The notes under the pieces: model-generated
What the model saw: the letters and a program-made list of their open reading frames with translations, nothing else
Told to the model about the DNA's origin: nothing
Databases searched by the model: none
Origin: Verrucomicrobiales bacterium
GTDB lineage: Bacteria; Verrucomicrobiota; Verrucomicrobiia; Verrucomicrobiales; DEV007
DNA length: 12,361 bases
NCBI GenBank assembly: GCA_021648365.1
Contig: JAKISY010000121.1
Span: 1-12,361, forward strand
Direction of reading: 5' to 3'
Shown: positions 1 to 7,773 of the stretch, in pieces
Numbering within the stretch: the stretch's first letter is position 1
Layout: every line of letters starts with the position of its first letter
Position numbers and translations under genes: made by a program

Positions 1-53
1 CCAGCGCGCGGACATGTTGATAGTATAAAGGCTGGATAGGAATTATAAAATTA

Positions 54-79
54 CATGGAGGGCATTTTCGCCCTCCATG
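54..79. terminator. Strong hairpin, possible terminator
   Basis: A perfect 10-bp inverted repeat (arms CATGGAGGGC and GCCCTCCATG) encloses a 6-nt loop. On the + strand it is followed by an A-rich, not T-rich, stretch. On the - strand the stem is followed by a run rich in T (TAATTTTATAATT). It is therefore either a terminator for a convergent - strand gene or a factor-assisted end for a gene lying just left of the window. The first 39 bases are too short to identify any upstream coding end. Confidence 0.5.
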
Positions 80-95
80 AAGCAAAAAGATGCGC

Positions 96-101
96 TATAA
101 T
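96..101 (+). promoter_or_regulatory. Possible -10 box of the cytochrome gene
   Basis: A perfect TATAAT hexamer lies about 150 bp before the preferred ATG of the large secreted cytochrome, in an A/T-rich leader. No good -35 hexamer is visible 16-18 bp upstream, where the hairpin at 54-79 lies, and there is no TGn extension. The call rests on the hexamer alone, and such matches arise by chance in A/T-rich DNA. Confidence 0.3.
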
Positions 102-249
102 TAATTCACAATAAAATAAAACTAAAAAAAGAAAAGTATTGACTGCTGCTCTTATTTTTTGTTTTCTCGTTTTTAGCAAATGGAGAACCTCCCAAAGTGT
201 TGGAGTAAGAGGGAGCTCGGATTGGCGTAATTATCTAAAAAGTGAAGTT

Positions 250-3200
250 ATGAGGAAAATAAAAAATACTATGGCATGGTGTGAAACACGGATCTGGGCA
301 TGGATATTAGCATTATTCTTACTAGCTGCGACACCGAACTTGCACGCTAGTGACCCAGGTTTCGAATTGCCGATTGTGGTAGCTGCTGGAGATACGACAG
401 GTTATGCGAAAAAGGAGGTGACGGTGAATCTACGGCCTGGGACGGCAAGTTCGGCTAAATACATTCGACTCAGAGTACATAATTTGCAGAGGATACCTCA
501 ATCTGGAGTAGGTCAGACGGGTGAAGTGCCTATGGCCTATTTGCAGATTAAGAATGGTGCGGGGGTTTTGAGTAGTTGGATAGCCTTGAGCAACAACAAT
601 AGTGCGGTGAAGCTCACTGCACAGGCTAAAGCATACGGAGGTATTGGTGGGGGGCATCACTCGCTGTTGCTTGGGATTGACTTGGCAAATTTGAAAAAAA
701 CAGTAGGCAGCGGTGGGGGAGCAATGTCTTTGACTGATAATAATAATACGTTTATTTTCCGGATTAATCCTCAAGCTTATAAGGAGGGTGCCTCGGCTTA
801 TCGAGTGACATTTATGAGCGTGACTGCCGGAGGTAATAGTTGGCCTAGCCTTTTGGCGGGAACTGCTTCAAGTTATTACCCTGGTAATGCGAATGATTCG
901 GGAGATTATATAGCGGGGAATTCGAGTACCTCGGCGAGCCTTATGGCATGGATCATAAGCCAAGGGAAACTTCTTTGGGAAAGCGAAACTTTGAAAGCAC
1001 GTCCAGGTTTAGCGAACACGTTGGGAAAGGGGGATATACGAGCTAAGTGTATGGATTGTCACACCAGCACAGGATATGATCTAAAATACTTTGGTTATAG
1101 TAATGAGAGCATATATAAGAGGTCAAGATTTCATGGTTTAAGCGATACCGAGGCAAAAAGAGTGACGCGCTACATAAGAAATTTGAAAGATAAAAATGGA
1201 GTGATTATCCCTTCGTATGGTCGCCCGTGGAATCCTCCTTATCAGCCTGGCTCAGTGAATGTAGGAGGCACGGATACCCCATTGAGTCAATTGGCAGTTG
1301 AGCGATGGGCGGCAGGAGCAGGCGAAGGAGGAGTGCTGGATAGCGATAAGGAAATGATGCTGCCTGTTTTTGATGATAATGGTGATGGCAAGGTTTGGCA
1401 GTGGGAGGTGGATAAGGTTTTTAGGTTGAGCCAAATAAATGGTAGCGCGGCGCATCTGGGGTTGAGCTTGATAGATATTCCGATTCACTTGCAATTGCCT
1501 GATTGGAATCGCTGGTTGCCTCGTGTGCATCCTGTAGATATATGGCCGGATTTTAAGGACGGAAATTTGGAAGAGCAGCAGCATAATGGTAAGGACGGTG
1601 CTGATCCCTATAAGGCTTATTTATCTTTGGTTAACTTTGACGGGACGCCTAGAAGATGGCAGTTAGGGGCATTATTAAATCAAGGCAGAAGATTTTCCAA
1701 TGAAGGCGCAACTCAGGGGTATGGCACTTCATGGGAGGGAAAAGTCGTGACGTATGGGAACCCTACCAACCCTTACAGGTCTGCGGGTAAGTTTAATACT
1801 AAACGATTAAATGCTGCTAATTTGAAAAATTACAGCAGTGCCGCTTATAGCAATGACATGCATGATGAGTATGCTAAACGAGCTCTTACTCATTGGATTG
1901 GGGTAAAATATTTTGAAATATATCATGTGGGAGAATTGGAGAATAAAACACTCCTTGTTGCAAAGAATGCCAACCCTTATCCAGATAGTTCGGAAATCGC
2001 TGGAGAATGGGGTTGGCTGAACAGGGGCTCAACGGTATTTGACAACGCTCCTCACAAGACGGCTAGAAACACTAGGTATTGGGAAGGGCGAACCTTGCAA
2101 TACGATCCGGAGAACCCCTTGCAATTGGATGCCGACGATCAAAGCCAGGTGGCGGGTTACTATGCATCTGTGGTTTGGTATCACTTGGAGGTGATACTGA
2201 ATTCTGGCCACAAGCTAGATGGCACAAGCGTGAGTAATCCCGTAGATTGGGCCTATAATTATTCGTTAATTGAAAGTCTACGGACTGAAAGTAAGCAAGC
2301 TCAAGCAATGTTACATATAGTGACTTTGATGAAAAATTGGCAAGTGAGGGATATAAGGCGATCTAGTACAACTGGCGGGACGATAGGTGGGTGGGGGCTA
2401 AGGACATGCACTCCTTATATTGCCTATTCCTTTGATAGTGGGATTTCCGATCTAGTTGCCGACTTAGATGGGTATAGTCCCGACCTGTATCGGTATTTTC
2501 TTAATACGGCATTGATGACGTGGATGCGGGTGGTCAAGCACCCTGAATTCCCGTATACCTTTACTGGTAGTGCTTTTGACAAACACTGGCCTCGACAGGG
2601 GGAACCCAATACAATTGGTCAAAGCCGTTTTTCTTTACTATCTGAGCCTGGCTATAAACCAAGTGATTGGAATGGAAGTTGGCAGCTATTTGATTCAACT
2701 AATTCGGCAGACACATTCTGGCGATTGTTGCCGTTGCTGGATCAAGTGGGTGTAGATAGGGTGTATTTGGAAGATTTTAAGAATTGGTGCAAAACGGCGT
2801 GGCCGGGTGCTTCAGGCGGGTTGAATGATTGGGATAGTCGACTGGACGACTCTGGTGCCAATACTCTGTCTATCCATGTGAAACCAGATAAGGTTTTTCG
2901 GATACAGAATTTACAACATACTAGGTTTCATCTTAGATTTACAGGATCTGATCCTGGCCCTGATGACCTAGTGGCGAGCCCAATTGCAAATTGGCAGACT
3001 CGTTGGCGTCCAGAGCAAGCGCAAGGGCAGTGGATGTATATTAACGCTGAGCATAGAAAAGTTAGGTTGCACGCGCAGCCAAATGGAAGTAACTCGGTCG
3101 GTTTGGCGCCAGACACTGAAACTTGGCCTAGCGTAAAATGGCGAGTATTATCATTAGGAAACTGGAAAGTTAGGCTTCAATCTAAATTGGGGAAGCGCAA

Positions 3201-3309
3201 ATATATAACAATGAGTGAGCAACCAGAAACTTCATACTCAGGTAAAATAAAATACATTGATAGGGTGAAACGCGACAGGAGTATTTGGAAGTTAATCGAT
3301 AGTGATTAA
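250..3309 (+). CDS. Large secreted protein with c-type heme site and lectin-like C-terminus
   Basis: I start this 1019-residue protein at the ATG at 250. The frame is open back to a TTG at 139, but the ATG begins a good signal peptide: basic MRKIKNT, a hydrophobic core (WILALFLLAA) and a likely cleavage after LHA near residue 35. Residues 267-271 are CMDCH, the CxxCH site for covalent heme c. GLSDTEAKRVTRYIRNL follows, which resembles the C-terminal helix of a cytochrome c fold. Residues 375-386 (DDNGDGKVWQWE) fit the 12-residue EF-hand calcium loop. Residues from about 876 carry repeated YI, RLHA, RLQSK and WKLI blocks, suggesting a beta-trefoil or other carbohydrate-binding fold. I infer a periplasmic or extracellular role, possibly redox-linked; the substrate is unknown. 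Base composition is clearly more A/T-rich than the downstream genes. The gene stands alone and ends 22 bp before the insertion sequence. Confidence 0.8.
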   Translation: MRKIKNTMAWCETRIWAWILALFLLAATPNLHASDPGFELPIVVAAGDTTGYAKKEVTVNLRPGTASSAKYIRLRVHNLQRIPQSGVGQTGEVPMAYLQIKNGAGVLSSWIALSNNNSAVKLTAQAKAYGGIGGGHHSLLLGIDLANLKKTVGSGGGAMSLTDNNNTFIFRINPQAYKEGASAYRVTFMSVTAGGNSWPSLLAGTASSYYPGNANDSGDYIAGNSSTSASLMAWIISQGKLLWESETLKARPGLANTLGKGDIRAKCMDCHTSTGYDLKYFGYSNESIYKRSRFHGLSDTEAKRVTRYIRNLKDKNGVIIPSYGRPWNPPYQPGSVNVGGTDTPLSQLAVERWAAGAGEGGVLDSDKEMMLPVFDDNGDGKVWQWEVDKVFRLSQINGSAAHLGLSLIDIPIHLQLPDWNRWLPRVHPVDIWPDFKDGNLEEQQHNGKDGADPYKAYLSLVNFDGTPRRWQLGALLNQGRRFSNEGATQGYGTSWEGKVVTYGNPTNPYRSAGKFNTKRLNAANLKNYSSAAYSNDMHDEYAKRALTHWIGVKYFEIYHVGELENKTLLVAKNANPYPDSSEIAGEWGWLNRGSTVFDNAPHKTARNTRYWEGRTLQYDPENPLQLDADDQSQVAGYYASVVWYHLEVILNSGHKLDGTSVSNPVDWAYNYSLIESLRTESKQAQAMLHIVTLMKNWQVRDIRRSSTTGGTIGGWGLRTCTPYIAYSFDSGISDLVADLDGYSPDLYRYFLNTALMTWMRVVKHPEFPYTFTGSAFDKHWPRQGEPNTIGQSRFSLLSEPGYKPSDWNGSWQLFDSTNSADTFWRLLPLLDQVGVDRVYLEDFKNWCKTAWPGASGGLNDWDSRLDDSGANTLSIHVKPDKVFRIQNLQHTRFHLRFTGSDPGPDDLVASPIANWQTRWRPEQAQGQWMYINAEHRKVRLHAQPNGSNSVGLAPDTETWPSVKWRVLSLGNWKVRLQSKLGKRKYITMSEQPETSYSGKIKYIDRVKRDRSIWKLIDSD

Positions 3310-3383
3310 ATCGTTAAGGGGAATTGGGGTAAGAACCTGTTTAAAGTCTTTAACAAAGCTTAACAATTTGTTATCATTTACAA

Positions 3384-3698
3384 ATGCAGCAAAAAGTAAA
3401 AACTTATTCAAGCGCAGTAAGCCGCAAGCAATTTGAAGCCATACGGTCTATTCTGGAGGGTGCCCGCAAAAAGACGTCGCCACGTAAGGTTGATTTGTAT
3501 GATGTGTTCAATGCCATCCTATATTTACTTAAAGAGGGCTGTCGGTGGCGATCATTACCCTCAGAATACCCCGATTGGCGTTTGGTTTATTATTATTTTC
3601 GTGTGTGGAAAGAAAGTGAAGATGGAAATCCAAGTATATTGGAGGAAGCATTAAAAAAATCAGGTTTCAGCGCATCGGAGTGGAAAAGGGCGGCTTGA
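3384..3698 (+). CDS. IS5-family transposase, first ORF (N-terminal part)
   Basis: This 104-residue ORF is the N-terminal half of an IS427-type transposase. It matches the DUF4096-like DNA-binding region found before the catalytic domain: DVFNAILYLLKEGCRWRSLP near residues 40-59, then DWRLVYYYFRVWK at 64-76. It lacks the DDE catalytic residues, which lie in the next ORF in the +1 frame. The two frames overlap between 3655 and 3698, so a shift there would give a full transposase of about 260 residues. Whether that shift is programmed or is decay cannot be told from one copy. Confidence 0.85.
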   Translation: MQQKVKTYSSAVSRKQFEAIRSILEGARKKTSPRKVDLYDVFNAILYLLKEGCRWRSLPSEYPDWRLVYYYFRVWKESEDGNPSILEEALKKSGFSASEWKRAA

Positions 3699-4182
3699 GC
3701 AAACGAGTTTTTTGATCGTGGATGCTCAAAGTGTGAAAAATACTGACTGTGCTGAAGAAAAAGGATATGATGCGGGTAAAAAGGTATCGGGAATTAAAAG
3801 ACACATCGCGGTAGATACCGAGGGGCTACCTCATACTATAGAAGTAACTACGGCTAACATCAGTGACAAGGCTGGAGCAAAGACAATGATAGCTAAACAA
3901 GCGGCAGAACTTCAAAAGGTATCCAATGTATTGGTAGATGGAGGTTACAACGGAGCTCCTTTCGCCGAATTCATCGATGAGCAACTCCACGCCACAGTGG
4001 AAGTCGCCAAGAGGAACGAGCTTCACACTTTCGCTGTGATCCCTAAACGGTGGGTAGTAGAGCGTAGCTTTGCATGGCTTGAGAAGTGTCGCAGGCTCTG
4101 GAAAAACTGTGAGCGAAAACTTACCACCTCGTTGGCTATGATTCAACTCGCCTTCATTTCGTTACTACTAAAAAGACTTTAA
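3655..4182 (+). CDS. IS5-family transposase, second ORF (DDE catalytic part)
   Basis: This is the catalytic half of the transposase. The frame is open from 3655, just after an in-frame TAA; the first usable independent start is a TTG at 3712, giving 156 residues. Numbered from that TTG, the DDE triad is visible as D4 (IVDAQSVKNTD), D76 (LVDGGYNG) and E117 (VVERSFAWLEKCRRLWKNCER). The signature EKGYDAGKKVSGIKRHIAVD (16-35) is typical of IS427-group enzymes. It catalyses strand cutting and transfer at the element ends. It is probably made as a fusion with the first ORF through a +1 (or -2) shift in the overlap. The stop codon lies in the right inverted repeat. I place the CDS start at the beginning of the open frame to reflect the fusion; the true junction is uncertain. 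Confidence 0.8.
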   Translation, partial: KNQVSAHRSGKGRLEQTSFLIVDAQSVKNTDCAEEKGYDAGKKVSGIKRHIAVDTEGLPHTIEVTTANISDKAGAKTMIAKQAAELQKVSNVLVDGGYNGAPFAEFIDEQLHATVEVAKRNELHTFAVIPKRWVVERSFAWLEKCRRLWKNCERKLTTSLAMIQLAFISLLLKRL

Positions 4183-4195
4183 ACAGGTTCTTAGT

Positions 4196-4240
4196 ATGAA
4201 ATTCACCGAAGCCAACGAACCCAAGGGGTTCGAATGCTGA
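4196..4240 (+). pseudogene. Fossil of the hsdR start (18 nt) joined to a repeat
   Basis: The first 18 bases (ATGAAATTCACCGAAGCC) are identical to the start of the hsdR gene at 11726 (MKFTEA). The match stops abruptly at the left hairpin of repeat copy A, so the reading frame continues into repeat DNA and ends after 14 residues. An 18-nt identity that starts exactly at an ATG is unlikely by chance, and two longer hsdR fragments in this window join the same repeat or lie next to it. The peptide itself is probably meaningless. Confidence 0.6.
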
Positions 4241-4336
4241 ATTATAAATGATGAGTGATGAATTAAATACCTCCGGAATGGCTCCTTATTCTCATTCAGA
4301 ATTCAGCCCTCATAACTCATCATTCGCCGCAGGCGC
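4214..4336. repeat. Hairpin-tipped repeat, copy A (full length)
   Basis: This is one of two near-complete copies of a roughly 120-bp intergenic repeat. The left tip is a hairpin with arms CGAACCC and GGGTTCG (4216-4232). A body rich in ATGAGTGATGAATTAAAT follows. The right arm (CTCATAACTCATCATTC) is roughly inverted relative to the left body, and the right tip is CGCC-GCA-GGCG (4325-4335). Copy E shares the body and right arm, with a different left hairpin. It fills most of the space between the insertion sequence and AbiE module 1. The remainder, 4337-4396, holds only a weak promoter-like pair (TTGTTT, 17 bp, TAACTT). Confidence 0.75.
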
Positions 4337-4396
4337 TCAATTCCCCACTTGTTTTAATTTCCAAAATAAAGTAACTTAGATCCATCTTACTAAAAA

Positions 4397-4996
4397 ATGG
4401 AAAATCAGCGATCCCATCTCCAACAACTTGCGCGAGAGTCATGCCTACTGCGTGATGAGCAACTGCGCGAAGCTGGGATCAGTAGCACGGTGATCTCGCA
4501 GGCAGTGAAGACTGGGAAACTTATTCGCCTGTCGCGCGGAGTTTATCATCACCCCGAAGCGGAGCTCGACCAGTATCTGAGCCTGTCCGAAGTGGCCGCC
4601 CGAGTGCCGCAGGCGGTCATCACTCTGCTCTCGGCGCTGCAGTTTCACCAGATCGGCACCCAGCAGCCTCATGCCGTTTGGATTCTCCTCAAACAAAATG
4701 CGGTGACACCACGCATCGATTACCCGCAGCTGGAAGTCGTCCGCAGCAAGGTTGCCAGCGCCTTTTCCAAAGGAGTCGTCACCCACAGCCTCAATGATAT
4801 TCCCACCCAGATTACCAATCCTGCCAGGACTGTCGCCGATTGCTTCAAATACCGCAGTCGGGTCGGTCTCGATGTCTGCCTGGAAGCGCTCAAGGACGTC
4901 CTCAGCCAGGGGGTGAAATCCACCGAAATCATGGACTACGCAAAAGCTCAACGTGTCTCCAGCGTGATCCGGCCTTACCTCGATGCCCTTGTCTAA
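4397..4996 (+). CDS. abiEi: AbiEi-family antitoxin, module 1
   Basis: This 199-residue protein is an AbiEi-type antitoxin and autorepressor of a type IV toxin-antitoxin system. In characterised AbiE systems, AbiEi represses its own promoter and counteracts the toxin without stable binding to it. The N-terminal winged helix spans roughly residues 8-52 (LLRDEQLREAGIS, then a helix and wing ending IRLSRGVYHHP). The C-terminal domain carries the family blocks FHQIGTQQP (83-91) and NPARTVADCF (141-150). It is clearly homologous along its length to module 3 (10228-10833). The toxin gene starts 3 bp after its stop. No strong Shine-Dalgarno sequence precedes the ATG. Known AbiE systems act in phage abortive infection or plasmid stability; the role here is inferred. 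Confidence 0.88.
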   Translation: MENQRSHLQQLARESCLLRDEQLREAGISSTVISQAVKTGKLIRLSRGVYHHPEAELDQYLSLSEVAARVPQAVITLLSALQFHQIGTQQPHAVWILLKQNAVTPRIDYPQLEVVRSKVASAFSKGVVTHSLNDIPTQITNPARTVADCFKYRSRVGLDVCLEALKDVLSQGVKSTEIMDYAKAQRVSSVIRPYLDALV

Positions 4997-4999
4997 GAA

Positions 5000-5899
5000 A
5001 TGAACCTTGTTGCCTCACTCCAAGACCGCCTCAAGAACGAAGGCCGCCGGACGGGCGTTCAATATGCCTCACTCCTTGAGCAATTTGCCCTCAGTCGCTT
5101 CTTTGCGCGCTTGGCTCAGAGTGACTACGCAGATCGCTTTGTTCTCAAAGGCGCACAACTTTTTCGCTTTCTTGAACAGGACGGGCATCGCCCGACGCGT
5201 GATGCGGACTTCCTTAGCTTTGGCGATCATGATCCCGAGACCTTGAAAGAGACTTTCACCGAAATTTGCCAGCTTTCTCCCGAAAAGGAAGATGCCCTCA
5301 GCTGGGAAAATATCAGGGCGGCAGCGATCCGCGATGAAAACAGCTACGGAGGGGTGCGCGTGCTGATCACCTGCCAACTCGGAAAGGTGAGAATCCCCCT
5401 GCAATTTGATATTGGTTTCGGTGATGTGATCACCCCTGAAATCCGCCATCAGAAGTGGTCGGCCCCTCTCGACTATCAGGACACTCCGCTTGCGACCTAT
5501 CCCATGGAAACCGTGGTTGCTGAAAAATTGGAAGCGGCTGTTTCTCTCGGCATCAACAACAGTCGCATGAAGGATTTTTATGATCTTCACTGGCTGCAGT
5601 CTCGTCTCAACTTTGACGGAAACGACCTTACCGAAGCCATCAACAACACCTTTGCCCGACGCGCCACGATCATACCAGATGTGACCCCGATGCCTTTCAC
5701 TGCGGAATTCAGTTCCGACTCACAAAAAATAGAGCAATGGGGCGCCTTTCTGCGCAAAGGGAATCTTCATCATATTGAACTACCGGTCGTCATCAACGAC
5801 ATCGCAAACTTCCTTCTTCCTGTCTTACAAAATAAAGTCTCCAGCCGTGTCTGGACACCAGAGGAACATTGGCAATCACGCCACAAGAGGGGCGAATGA
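5000..5899 (+). CDS. abiEii: AbiEii-family nucleotidyltransferase toxin, module 1
   Basis: This 299-residue protein is an AbiEii toxin of the DNA polymerase beta-like nucleotidyltransferase fold. The family binds NTP, and mycobacterial relatives (MenT) add nucleotides to tRNA acceptor ends; the target here is unknown. Motifs seen are VLKGA (48-52), RDADF with metal-binding D68 and D70 (67-71), a third acidic site in FDIGFGD (D137), AEKLEA (174-179) and MKDFYDL (190-196). All the key residues are present, so it looks functional. It follows its antitoxin with a 3-bp gap. Its stop overlaps a downstream ATG as ATGA (5896-5899), the same junction that joins the module 3 toxin to hsdR. Here, however, the downstream frame is only a repeat plus an out-of-frame hsdR fragment. 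Confidence 0.88.
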   Translation: MNLVASLQDRLKNEGRRTGVQYASLLEQFALSRFFARLAQSDYADRFVLKGAQLFRFLEQDGHRPTRDADFLSFGDHDPETLKETFTEICQLSPEKEDALSWENIRAAAIRDENSYGGVRVLITCQLGKVRIPLQFDIGFGDVITPEIRHQKWSAPLDYQDTPLATYPMETVVAEKLEAAVSLGINNSRMKDFYDLHWLQSRLNFDGNDLTEAINNTFARRATIIPDVTPMPFTAEFSSDSQKIEQWGAFLRKGNLHHIELPVVINDIANFLLPVLQNKVSSRVWTPEEHWQSRHKRGE

Positions 5900-5918
5900 T
5901 GAGTGATGAATTAAATAC
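5896..5918. repeat. Hairpin-repeat body, short copy B
   Basis: Only the core of the repeat is present here (ATGATGAGTGATGAATTAAAT). It sits exactly where the hsdR start codon would be expected after the AbiEii stop. It has replaced the first bases of the hsdR fragment while keeping the overlapping ATGA. It opens a 33-residue ORF (5896-5997, beginning MMSDELNT) that I regard as non-functional. Confidence 0.6.
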
Positions 5919-5963
5919 CCCGAAGCCCAACTCGAATCAGCCATCATCGAACTTCTCGGAGCC
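5919..5963 (+). pseudogene. hsdR 5' fragment (45 nt)
   Basis: These 45 bases match the region encoding TEAQLESAIIELLGA of the intact hsdR (11735-11779) at 41 of 45 positions. Three of the four differences fall at third codon positions in the hsdR frame, the mark of a once-selected coding sequence. The fragment begins at repeat copy B and ends at the left hairpin of copy C. It is now out of frame with the ATG at 5896. It marks the junction after AbiE module 1. Confidence 0.75.
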
Positions 5964-6043
5964 AGCGAACCCAAAGGGTTCGAATGATGATTTTTGAATG
6001 ATGAGTGATAAATTAAATGCCTCCAGAATGACTTCTCATTCAG
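5964..6043. repeat. Hairpin-tipped repeat, truncated copy C
   Basis: The left hairpin has arms CGAACCC and GGGTTCG with loop AAA (5966-5982). The common body follows, with a single change in the core (GATAAATT for GATGAATT) and then CCTCCAGAATGACTTCT. The copy stops after CATTCAG; the right arm and right hairpin are missing. It is joined directly to the hsdR fragment at its left and lies in the leader of AbiE module 2. Confidence 0.7.
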
Positions 6044-6077
6044 CAGAAGCCGCATCTACTAAAACACGTTTAAATAA

Positions 6078-6116
6078 TTTCACAAAATGACCGTGCAATT
6101 CGTGAAAATATACGAT
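6078..6116 (+). promoter_or_regulatory. Possible promoter/operator of AbiE module 2
   Basis: A possible -35 (ATGACC, 6087-6092), an 18-bp spacer and a -10 (TACGAT, 6111-6116) lie just before the ATG at 6128. The inverted arms TTTCAC (6078-6083) and GTGAAA (6102-6107) flank this region, which could be an AbiEi binding site. Each hexamer matches consensus at only four of six positions and the arms are short, so this is tentative. No Shine-Dalgarno sequence is visible before the start. Confidence 0.3.
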
Positions 6117-6127
6117 AGTTTCAGTTT

Positions 6128-6739
6128 ATGAAATCAATTGAAGATAAAGTGGTTAAGAGGATTTACGCTAATCATCGCGGTTGGGTGTTTTCTAAAAACG
6201 ATTTTTTGGATATTGGAAGAGATGATTCGACCCGCAAGGCATTGACGAATTTGGAGTCCAAAGGGACGATCCGGCGGGTGCTCCGCGGCTTATACGACTA
6301 CCCGCGCATGAGCAAACTGATCGAGGGCCCGATGGAGCCGGATCTCCGGCAGGTGGCACAAGCATTGGCGCGTAAATCGGGTTGGCGCATCCAGCCTTCA
6401 GAAAATACGGCATTGAATATCCTGGGACTCTCTACCCAGGTTCCAGTGCAAGCCGTTTACCTTTCCGATGGCCCCGGCAAAACATTTCTCATCGGAAAGC
6501 GTGAATTGATCTTCAAGAAACGCATTTTGAAAGAATCTGGCTTCAAACACAGTGAAAGTGAACTGGTCGTGCAGGCACTGAAGGCGTTAGGGCAAAAGCG
6601 AATCACTGCCGAAATCCGGAACAAGCTCAAGCAAGCCATCCCCTCATCCAAGTGGAAAAAAATCCTGCGAGATACCAAGACGGCTCCAGCATGGGTATGT
6701 GATGTCATACGGATCATAGCAAAGGAGGAGCAGTTATGA
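6128..6739 (+). CDS. AbiEi-like antitoxin (DUF6088 type), module 2
   Basis: This 203-residue protein looks like the DUF6088-type AbiEi relatives that pair with AbiEii nucleotidyltransferases. A winged helix occupies about residues 15-60: VFSKNDFLDIG, then STRKALTNLESKGTIRRV and the wing RGLYDYPR. The middle contains SENTALNILGLSTQVP, typical of the antitoxin's second domain, and the C-terminus is basic and helical. It is not closely similar to the module 1 and 3 antitoxins, so this module has a separate origin. Its stop overlaps the toxin ATG as ATGA, and a strong Shine-Dalgarno sequence (AAGGAGG, 6722-6728) inside its 3' end serves the toxin gene, so the two are translationally coupled. Confidence 0.82.
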   Translation: MKSIEDKVVKRIYANHRGWVFSKNDFLDIGRDDSTRKALTNLESKGTIRRVLRGLYDYPRMSKLIEGPMEPDLRQVAQALARKSGWRIQPSENTALNILGLSTQVPVQAVYLSDGPGKTFLIGKRELIFKKRILKESGFKHSESELVVQALKALGQKRITAEIRNKLKQAIPSSKWKKILRDTKTAPAWVCDVIRIIAKEEQL

Positions 6740-7751
6740 ATCGTGTGGCGGCACTCTCCGGGGAAGATCGAAATGAACTTTTTGCGGTGACCGCGGAAAA
6801 GCGCGGCATGGGAACGATGACCATCGTAGAAAAGGACTTCTGGGTCTGCTGGACACTGAAGCACTTGTTTGAACACCCTAAACTTTCAAAACAGCTCATC
6901 TTCAAGGGAGGCACGAGCCTATCAAAAGTCTACGGACTGATTGATCGCTTTTCAGAGGACATCGACTTGGTTCTCGATTGGAGAGTCGCGGGTGGAGAGC
7001 AAGACCCGATGGGGGAACGTTCGAAGACGAAACAGCAAAAACTCAATGAGGCACTGAACGAAAAAGCCTGTGCCTACATCGCTGAAACCATGCTGCCACT
7101 CCTGAGTGAAGCTCTCGGTTCGCATTGCAGCCTGGAAATCAAATCTGACGAAAAAGACCAAGGGCACATCATCCGGGTGGAATATCCAAAAACGGCTAGT
7201 TCGGAAGACTTGCTGCCATCCAACTGGAGATTGGGCCTTTGGCGTCCTGGCTGCCGCATTCTGAGCATACAATCACGCCCTACGCAGCGGAGGATTTCCC
7301 TGATCAATTCGATGAACCGCGCTGCTCTGTGCGTGCGATCGATGCAGAGCGCACTTTCTGGGAAAAAGCGACCATCCTTCACCATGAAGCCCACCGCCCT
7401 GAGGGGTCGGTGGTTCCCGAGCGCTATTCGCGCCACTATTACGACCTTTGCCTCATGGCATTCGACGCGAATCTAAAAAAAGCCGCATTGGGAAAATTGG
7501 CACTGCTGGAGGATGTCGTCCTTTTTAAGAAAAAATTCTACCCTCGAAACTGGGCTAACTATGATGCCGCAAAACCGGGTTCGCTTAAACTCATCCCGCC
7601 CAATCATGTCCTCAATGCAATGCGCGAAGATTATTCAGCAATGCAGGATATGATTTTCGGGCGTCGCCCACCGTTTGAGAAGATCATTGCTTCATTAACA
7701 GAACTGGAAACGGAAATTAACGAACCCAAGGGTTCGAATGATGAAGTATAA
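6736..7751 (+). pseudogene. AbiEii-like nucleotidyltransferase toxin, module 2, frameshifted
   Basis: The gene is split across two frames. Frame 1 (from 6736) holds IVEKDFWVCWTLKHLF, FKGGTSLSKVY (56-66) and RFSEDIDLVL with D75 and D77, the NTP/metal site. The second frame, open from 7200, reads IQLEIGPLASWLPHSEHTIT, then ERTFWEKATILHHEAHRP and SRHYYDL, which are hallmarks of the same family. Family logic places the break between about 7200 and 7217, consistent with loss of one base (or a -1 shift). No slippery heptamer is visible there, so decay or a sequence error is more likely than programmed shifting. Unshifted, frame 1 runs on to 7476 with 246 residues that lose the C-terminal half. The last residues (NEPKGSNDEV) come from repeat copy D. 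A frameshifted toxin beside an intact antitoxin suggests inactivation. Confidence 0.8.
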
Positions 7752-7773
7752 ATGATGAGTGATGAATTAAATA
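7719..7773. repeat. Hairpin-tipped repeat, left half, copy D
   Basis: The left hairpin has arms CGAACCC and GGGTTCG with loop AA (7721-7736), followed by the common body. The copy ends at AATTAAATA, where the S23 coding sequence takes over. It contains the stop codon of the AbiEii-like gene (7749-7751) and, immediately after it, the start codon of the S23 gene (7752). Its segment 7747-7773 matches 8134-8160 of copy E at 26 of 27 positions, forming direct repeats around the S23 gene. Confidence 0.75.

Larger units (their letters stand above)
3332..4191 (+). mobile_element. Complete IS5-family (IS427-type) insertion sequence
   Basis: The element is about 860 bp. Its left end begins AGAACCTGTTTAAAGTCTTT, and the right end (4172-4191) is the exact reverse complement over those 20 bases. 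Counting the flanking TA, the match is 22 of 23. The dinucleotide TA on both sides (3330-3331 and 4192-4193) fits a 2-bp target duplication, as expected in the IS427 group of the IS5 family. The element carries two transposase ORFs in different frames. The right end overlaps the transposase stop codon. It landed in the gap between the cytochrome gene and a remnant of hsdR, 5 bp from that remnant's ATG. The perfect ends suggest a fairly recent insertion. Confidence 0.9.

Noticed and set aside
139..249. TTG start 37 codons upstream for the cytochrome protein
   Set aside because: The ATG at 250 begins a well-formed signal peptide. The extra residues would bury it inside the protein, and TTG is a rare start.
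4337..4396. Promoter of AbiE module 1 (TTGTTT, TAACTT)
   Set aside because: The -10 matches consensus at only three of six positions, and the nearby AGTAA/TTACT arms are just 5 bp, so it is not listed as a feature.
5896..5997. 33-residue ORF beginning MMSDELNT as a real small gene
   Set aside because: It is repeat core plus an hsdR fragment read out of frame plus another repeat, with no sign of its own coding constraint.
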